This document shows, piece after piece, positions 58,391 through 64,000 of a stretch of 64,000 nt of DNA. The DNA is taken from NCBI GenBank assembly GCA_032622095.1, contig CP136069.1:121758126-121822125 (forward strand), in the 5' to 3' direction. The DNA comes from Siphonodentalium dalli (Eukaryota; Mollusca; Scaphopoda; Gadilida; Siphonodentaliidae). The position numbers and the translations under genes were made by a program. Every line of letters starts with the position of its first letter. The first letter of the stretch is position 1. Below the pieces are notes generated by a model. That model was not told where the DNA came from and made no database searches. It saw nothing but the letters and a program-made list of their open reading frames with translations.

Positions 58391-58831
58391 TCAGCGTTAT
58401 CAGCAATCACGCAAAAATCGCTGTCATACATGATCACCACTAACGCTGATTTGTTGACAACTGGCAGAAATTAATCCGTTTTGGCAATTTTGTTGCTGAC
58501 ATTTTTGCAGTTTGCGGTGCAATATTGCCAGCGTATGAACGTACCCTAATATGATGTCAAATAACAAAGCGGCATCTGGAAAACAGAATGTAAACAATAA
58601 TATTCTTGTATTACACTCATATGCGCGATTTCCATTGAACACTCGTTAATTAAAAATGGTAATAGCACTATAGAATTGGGTCATTTATCGTTTCGTCATT
58701 GACGTTACGTCGCTTACTGATCTAGACTGAATTTTCGATTGTTGATCTTTATCCACATCGGGACTTTCTTGCATTAATTATGGGAGCTTAATCATATTTG
58801 GGGAACCAAATTGATGCAGAACCGTAATAAA
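58391..58831. other. No gene recognised
   Basis: It contains the right-hand inverted 23-mer (58,513-58,537). No coding signal. Confidence 0.35.
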
Positions 58832-58833
58832 TA

Positions 58834-58951
58834 GAGTAATCAATTAGTTCCGAGAATCACGTTAAATAATTCACTCGAAGCATTTCTTATCGACGTCTCT
58901 CGCCTCTAGTGAATTATTTAACATAATTCTCGGAACCAATTGATTGTGCTC
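58834..58951. mobile_element. 118-bp palindromic MITE, TA-flanked
   Basis: The arms of about 43 bp (gagtaatcaattagttccga, then gttaaataattcact) are mirrored at the right end. TA lies on both sides (58,832-58,833 and 58,952-58,953). The centre is about 30 bp (cgaagcatttc...). Confidence 0.85.
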
Positions 58952-59439
58952 TATATATGTAATCGCCTGTCTAGCATTAGCACACGATGTAGTACGTGTA
59001 TAATGTAGTCTTTTGATACCTGACTCTTATTTTAGGGTAATATTGTGGCACATATATCCCTGAGCTATTTCTTACAAGAATCATTTGCCATCAACCAATG
59101 TTCACATGCAATCCAATCTAAGTTGTTATAACTTGTACTCCAATCCCAATTGTACATACATGATGCAATAAATTATGTTTGAAGTATAATATTCCAGACC
59201 TGCACGATAAGCCACATTTAATAAATGCAAAACAAAGAACACAAAAAGGGAATAAAAAACAAAATGTTAAACTGATCAAATATGTATATATAATTTGGTA
59301 GATAGACACTAGATAGTTCGGTGAGTACACACAATATAAATGTTATATATCCTTTTTAAAAGTTGCCGAAAGCATTGCAATATTTCAGCTGTGTTCATGT
59401 TTGTCGAAATAAATACCACATCACAAAAGCCCTTTATTG

Positions 59440-59890
59440 TTTCATCATGAAGGAAAATGATTGAAATCTGTTCATATTTGTTTGAGATAACAAGCTATTA
59501 GGGAAATCTAACGGAGAACATTGACGAACGAAGGGGCGTAACTCAGGAAACAAATTGGAATAAACATGGCTTACTCACTGATGTGAGATATGATGACAAG
59601 CCACTTATATATCTAAAGTTATACTGAAATCGTTTCATAGTTGTTTGAGTTATCGAGCCGGGCGGACACAAATCGCGAACCATTTGCAAACTATAAGGTC
59701 CATAACTCAAGACATACCTCAGTGATTTTAGATACTGTGGCGAGTAACTGGTACAGACACTTATTGAAATTGATTCATATCTGTTCAAGTTATCAAGCCT
59801 GGATGGACGGACGGTTTAATGCACCGACAAACGGACTTGTGCAATCAATCCATTATACCACCCCAATCTCTTCGAGAGTTGGAGTATAAT
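59440..59890 (+). repeat. Interspersed repeat ending in ggacggacgg and ttatacc
   Basis: Units such as ttgaaat.tgttcatat.tgtt, gagttatc.agcc and aactcaag are loosely repeated at about 59,460, 59,620 and 59,760. The stretch ends with ggatggacggacggt and a tip resembling the start of the 55,118 repeat. No gene. Confidence 0.5.
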
Positions 59891-61829
59891 GAGGTATAAA
59901 CGAAAGTAGCATATCAACGTGTTTATCGCGTGTGTATGTTTTTCTATATGAAATAAGAGATTTAAATCTCTTGACATTTGATTCTTTGCTCATTGGGATA
60001 TATCTATTGAGAATCTATGTCATGTAATTATGAATATAGGGCAATTTAGGGGGAGAAGTGACAAATGTATCCCCAAGCTTTGGACGAGTTCTCACGAGAA
60101 TCCACTGACCCCATCAAATTGTCCCAACCGTATGTGTATGATCAATCACGTTCGATAAATGCAAAAAAAAAGAAAAGAAAAAATAACACAATCGTACAGC
60201 ATTTGACAAAAGAGAGCATAAACAACATTTGAACAACCAATTAGTCAAGGTTCTCGATCACAGAGTATATAAGTTAATTAACCTTTGTGGAGTCATGTGG
60301 AGTCATTCGTTGCTTTAAATTCGTTAGAAGTTCTCGATCAACTTTTAACAATGTCAGACGGATTGGGAGTACTATAATATAGTATTATGCGGGTCCATGC
60401 AAATTCCGGCTTTGTCAACATAATTCTGCTAATCAGCCTACGGCCTAATCTAGTTTGTTTCAGACGAGGACCGTCGATTACGAGTCTCCGCATAACCCTT
60501 CTGATCAATAAACCACTTTTGTATGTAAGCAATAGCGGGGACTGGTCTAGACCCGGTCACGATCGACGAAATTATTGTCAATAGTTTTGACATCACTGAG
60601 GGAGAAGTACATCCGCCTGTTTCTCTTCAGTCAGTCTGTGGCTTCTGTGTTCCTTATATACGACGCTTTTATCATTCTCGTGGTAAGTATTTTATGTCAG
60701 AGGCAATATTGATTCTATAGCTATATAGTGATGTCTTGCTCACATAAGTTGGGATTAATACGTAATAGCAACGGCAAATTGGCAGTAACAGCAATATTCT
60801 TAACAGACACCCGTTTCCGGATTTGCATGGGTTTTAAGTTGCACATTGCCATTCCAACTAACATGTAGTTTGAACTGTCAGCACATTGTTCCCACAATGA
60901 TCAAACTGCTTCGTGTGTATACTGTATATGTACATATAACGTACCAATATACTATACATGTACAGTACCATATTTTATGATGTTCAAAACGCGGGCATTG
61001 ATAAACAAGTACATAGCTCCACATGTACTTATGCGTGTAAAGCCTCTATATGTTTAGCGTCTATATTAAATGCTCTTTAGATATCGGTCTGGTCCCAAAA
61101 AAGTATCATAAAGAGCGTTCTGTGATTGAAGTAATATCGAAATATTTCTATTCTTCCAGACCATTCAATACACATTTTTGTATGTCCCATATAAAACACT
61201 CAACGAGTAAGGTTCGTCAACAGACTTCGAATAAAAGACATCACTGTATACACCACTGACCACACCAAAGATAGAATAAACATCAGCAATAATAAAAACA
61301 ATGTAGTATTTGCAGAAGTTGCAAAAATATATTGTAGCTAACCACTCTCACAAATTAATCCAAAATGCATCATCATCATCATCACCACCACCATTATTAT
61401 ATTACCAAAAAATTATAAATTTGATCCATATTGAGTAATCCAAATTAAGGTATCCCTACACCGAACCCTGATCTGATATCGCACAAAACATACAAATTAT
61501 GTCACTATTATGTTGCTTTTTGTTGTAATTGTATGGGGAGAGGGGCAAGCTAAGTTGTGAGAACTTTTGCTCCCAAACCAAGAGTAAAGAAATGTTAAAC
61601 TGAAACACTAATACACATCTAATTGATATATCGCTTACATGTGTAATCACCCAACGTGTACTCGGTCATAATTCACGGCAATTAGTCATTATAGACTGTC
61701 TATCGGCCATGATCCTATATATGTTTTCCTAATCAATCATCTTGTCTCCTATGTTCCGCATTCGGCGCTCTATCAATCACTAAATTAGTGGTATTCATAT
61801 AACAAACACAATATTGATTCCTATACATT
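59891..61829. other. No gene; (CAT/CAC)n at 61,368-61,393
   Basis: Only short frames are present. A trinucleotide microsatellite (catcatcatcatcaccacc) lies at about 61,368-61,393. Confidence 0.4.
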
Positions 61830-61916
61830 TAGAGGATATTACTTGGTTTGTTCGATATTAGGCCACCGAGGGCTGAAATCAGGTCAATAATATCAAACCA
61901 ACCAAGTAATATCCTA
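61830..61916. mobile_element. 87-bp palindromic MITE-like element
   Basis: taggatattacttggtttgt-type arms of about 28 bp (left aggatattacttgg..., right ccaagtaatatcct) lie around a ggccaccgagggctgaaatc centre. Confidence 0.85.
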
Positions 61917-63554
61917 TTTATTAATTAGATCGCCTTTTAGTAACTGACAACTCTTTCATATGAGCGACGTCGCAAAAATGGATACATACACGTTATTTCA
62001 TAGCAGTGAAGTAGATTTTCGGCATGTCGTAAACCCATATTATTCGGATTGAAGATGTCGCAAATCGATATTACTCGGATTAAGGGGCTATTTCGATAAC
62101 AATAGTTTTGTACGTTTCGAAGAATAGTATCAAAACTGTTGTCTATATGGATACGAGTGATTACAATTGAATGGTCACCGAATGTGTTGAGCGCTCGTTC
62201 GGTGACTGCATGATTTGTCAAGGTTAATTATGAGAGCAGTATTACAATTGAAATGTGTTTACGCCTTATGCGTTATGAGTGAAATAGATCACTTTAGCCA
62301 GTCTGCTTACAGCGCATGGTTCCACAACAAATATATTATACAAAAGTATAGCATACAATAAAGGCAAAAACATAATAAAAAAAATCTGATATATATATAC
62401 ACACGAGTAGATCATTGTATATTATTACCACTTTATAGTGCGTTCTCTAGGCCATTGATAATGTTTTTCGGGGCGTTCCAAATAGCGTATTGTTACCAAA
62501 AACAGCGGGCCGCGGGCCGATAACGAGAAGCCTAGTTCAATATTGGCCCGCCGCCCGGAAACTATAGATCTCGTTTATTATCGCGAGAGTTACTTCCCTT
62601 CAACTTCCGATCTGGCGTGTTTATTTCAAGAAAATAATGGGAAGATGTATCCAATTTCCTCGACACTATAGTGGTTTTATGATTGGAATTCACGCTATAT
62701 GATTGAATTATTGTATCAAGCGTAAGTATGCATTGATAATTTTAGCTGTCAACCTCTCATTGGTTGTTACTCGTCTCCAATGCTGGTTTTTCCCCTGTCC
62801 TATTTTCGAGACTCCGTCAGTCCGTGTCAGCTGACAAGTCAAATGATATCAAATTCAAATGTTCTTGAAAATATTTCTCTCTTAATCTACTTCATTATTC
62901 CACTAAATCCTCAAATGGGTCAAATGTCCAAAACTGTGGTAATAATAGTAATACCATGATTTCATTACTTCGACTTCGCCTCGGGCCGCTAATAGGCCCT
63001 TGGGCTGTTAATCGTTCCAGCCGGGCCGTTAATAAACCATAACGCCCTCAAAAATCATGTTATTGTTATATTATATTACTTTGTCATGATACAAATTGAT
63101 TCATATTATATCCATGTCATGTATGGGGTATTTGTCCATGCTTCCAGAGGGTTTTTTCCCAAAGAATGGGTTTCATCTCTGTTTTAACGCAGGAATAATA
63201 CCAGCTGTTTGTGATATGCATCTTTACTGCTTTTGCACAATAAAGCACAGACTCTGGCTATTTGCGTAAATTTGTGTTGTAATTTATAGTAGAAGGGTAG
63301 ACCATGCTATTCTCATCTAATCCAATTAATAAACGGTACACGTTTTCATACACAGGCATACGCGAGTAGTGCGTAAATACCAAATATAAGAACACATATT
63401 CTCCAAACCAAGCCCTTGTTCCCGGATATTCCCGTTCTATATTGTGTCATATTTTATGTAGTGAAATATACGATTTGGATTACTTCTGCATGGACATTTA
63501 AACATCTCTACGCCTACGTTCCCCACGATGTTTTGTTCTGTCATTTGGATATAA
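61917..63554. other. No gene; small hairpin at 62,169-62,206
   Basis: ggtcaccgaatg and its mirror ttcggtgact form a short hairpin around gtgttgagcg. A GC-rich patch at 62,500-62,560 and the repeated ggccgctaat / gggccgttaat words at 62,985-63,040 are unassigned. Confidence 0.4.
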
Positions 63555-63596
63555 TTTACTGCGGCATACGATCCTCAAATCTTATGCCGCAGTAAA
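63555..63596. repeat. Perfect hairpin, 14-bp arms
   Basis: tttactgcggcata and tatgccgcagtaaa are exact reverse complements around cgatcctcaaatct. Weak pairing extends outward (tgtcat ... atgaca). Confidence 0.85.
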
Positions 63597-63747
63597 AGGT
63601 TATACTACACAGATAGAATGACACAAGTGTATACACTGGTTAACATTATTGTACAAGAAAACTAAGATGCATGCATCAGGTCGCCCGTGAACTATCTACC
63701 ATAGAATTGTTGTAGCTATCGATTATACATTTTGAAACACCTGTCTG

Positions 63748-63795
63748 TATGTATGTATGTATGTGTGTATGCGTGAATGCATGTGTGTATGTGTT
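63748..63795. repeat. (TATG)n/(TGTG)n microsatellite
   Basis: Imperfect tatg, tgtg and cgtg tetranucleotide run. Confidence 0.9.
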
Positions 63796-63850
63796 ATAGA
63801 CTCTAACACTGCTCGAATTTGGTATTTAACGTGTCAACTTGACCTCGCTC

Positions 63851-63992
63851 ATAGGCATGTTTCTGGACCTTGACCGATCCGACTAAAAATTTGTGTGTAG
63901 GACTACTTCGATCCCTGGAGCAATATGGACGGGTCCAATTTCACGTGGGACCATGTTCTCGAACGTGCTGATATAGGCATGTTTCTGGACCA
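63851..63992 (+). repeat. Direct repeat at the window end
   Basis: ataggcatgtttctggacc occurs at about 63,851 and 63,973, 122 bp apart. This suggests the start of a tandem array that continues past the window. Confidence 0.6.
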
Positions 63993-64000
63993 ATTGAACA

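Larger units (their letters stand above)
54205..58537. repeat. Inverted 23-mers bracketing the LINE region
   Basis: acgctggcaaaattgcaccg (54,205-54,227 region) is the reverse complement, with one mismatch, of 58,513-58,537 (tttgcggtgcaatattgcc...). Both ends also contain ctgacattttt- or ctggcattttt-type words and cagac/cagtt nearby. This could be a pair of terminal repeats of one 4.3-kb insertion containing the repeat and LINE between them, or two scattered repeat copies. Confidence 0.35.

Overview
The window is AT-rich, gene-poor animal genomic DNA. It has a spliced GT-AG gene, a decayed LINE, minisatellites, microsatellites and many palindromic MITE-like elements. The repeat style suggests a marine invertebrate, most likely a mollusc or another lophotrochozoan. 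That style includes tandem blocks ending in CAGA/CACA tracts, a poly-C repeat followed by a GTCC-rich stretch, and the degenerate 27-28 kb array. The assignment rests on recollection of such genomes, and no search was possible. No rRNA, intact tRNA gene or CRISPR array was seen.

The centrepiece is a 4.94 kb mobile element at 17,493-22,436. Two 455-bp direct repeats, identical by eye, bracket it. Each 455-bp block is itself bounded by about 21-bp terminal inverted repeats (TAGGTTACACTGGTG...), so each looks like a complete small transposon. Between them lie two convergent genes whose stop codons are only 20 bp apart. The plus-strand gene is a two-exon transposase-like gene (677 codons in my model), tentatively Mutator/MULE-like. 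The minus-strand gene is a 132-aa His-Me finger (I-PpoI-type, zinc-binding) homing endonuclease whose catalytic His and Asn and first zinc site keep the I-PpoI spacing. All reading frames are intact, so the element looks young and possibly active.

Region by region: 0-4 kb holds a duplicated 150-bp repeat, a 41-bp minisatellite and inverted repeats. 4-17 kb is mostly unannotatable. It contains hairpins, a TTAA-flanked piggyBac-like MITE (10.3 kb), a 101-bp near-perfect palindrome with 8-bp target duplications (12.5 kb) and a 498-bp TIR element (16.7 kb). 17.5-22.4 kb is the composite element. 22.4-33.5 kb has the second piggyBac-like MITE (25.3 kb), a degenerate 1-kb array (27.3-28.3 kb), a tRNA-derived SINE (29.4-29.6 kb), a TA-flanked MITE, a 39-bp tandem repeat and an 11-copy 58-bp minisatellite set between two outward-facing transposon ends. 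35-36.6 kb holds two short coding-looking segments of unknown identity. One encodes an 11-residue peptide repeated with almost only synonymous changes. 41.5-43.7 kb is a block of tandem arrays. 44.2-46.0 kb is a nest of inverted-repeat elements. 47.9-50.2 kb has nested inverted repeats. 55.1-58.4 kb holds a poly-C-headed repeat and a broken LINE reverse-transcriptase ORF. The rest is MITEs and unassigned sequence.

No complete host gene can be called. The transposase and nuclease of the 17.5-22.4 kb element are the only two intact, recognisable proteins.
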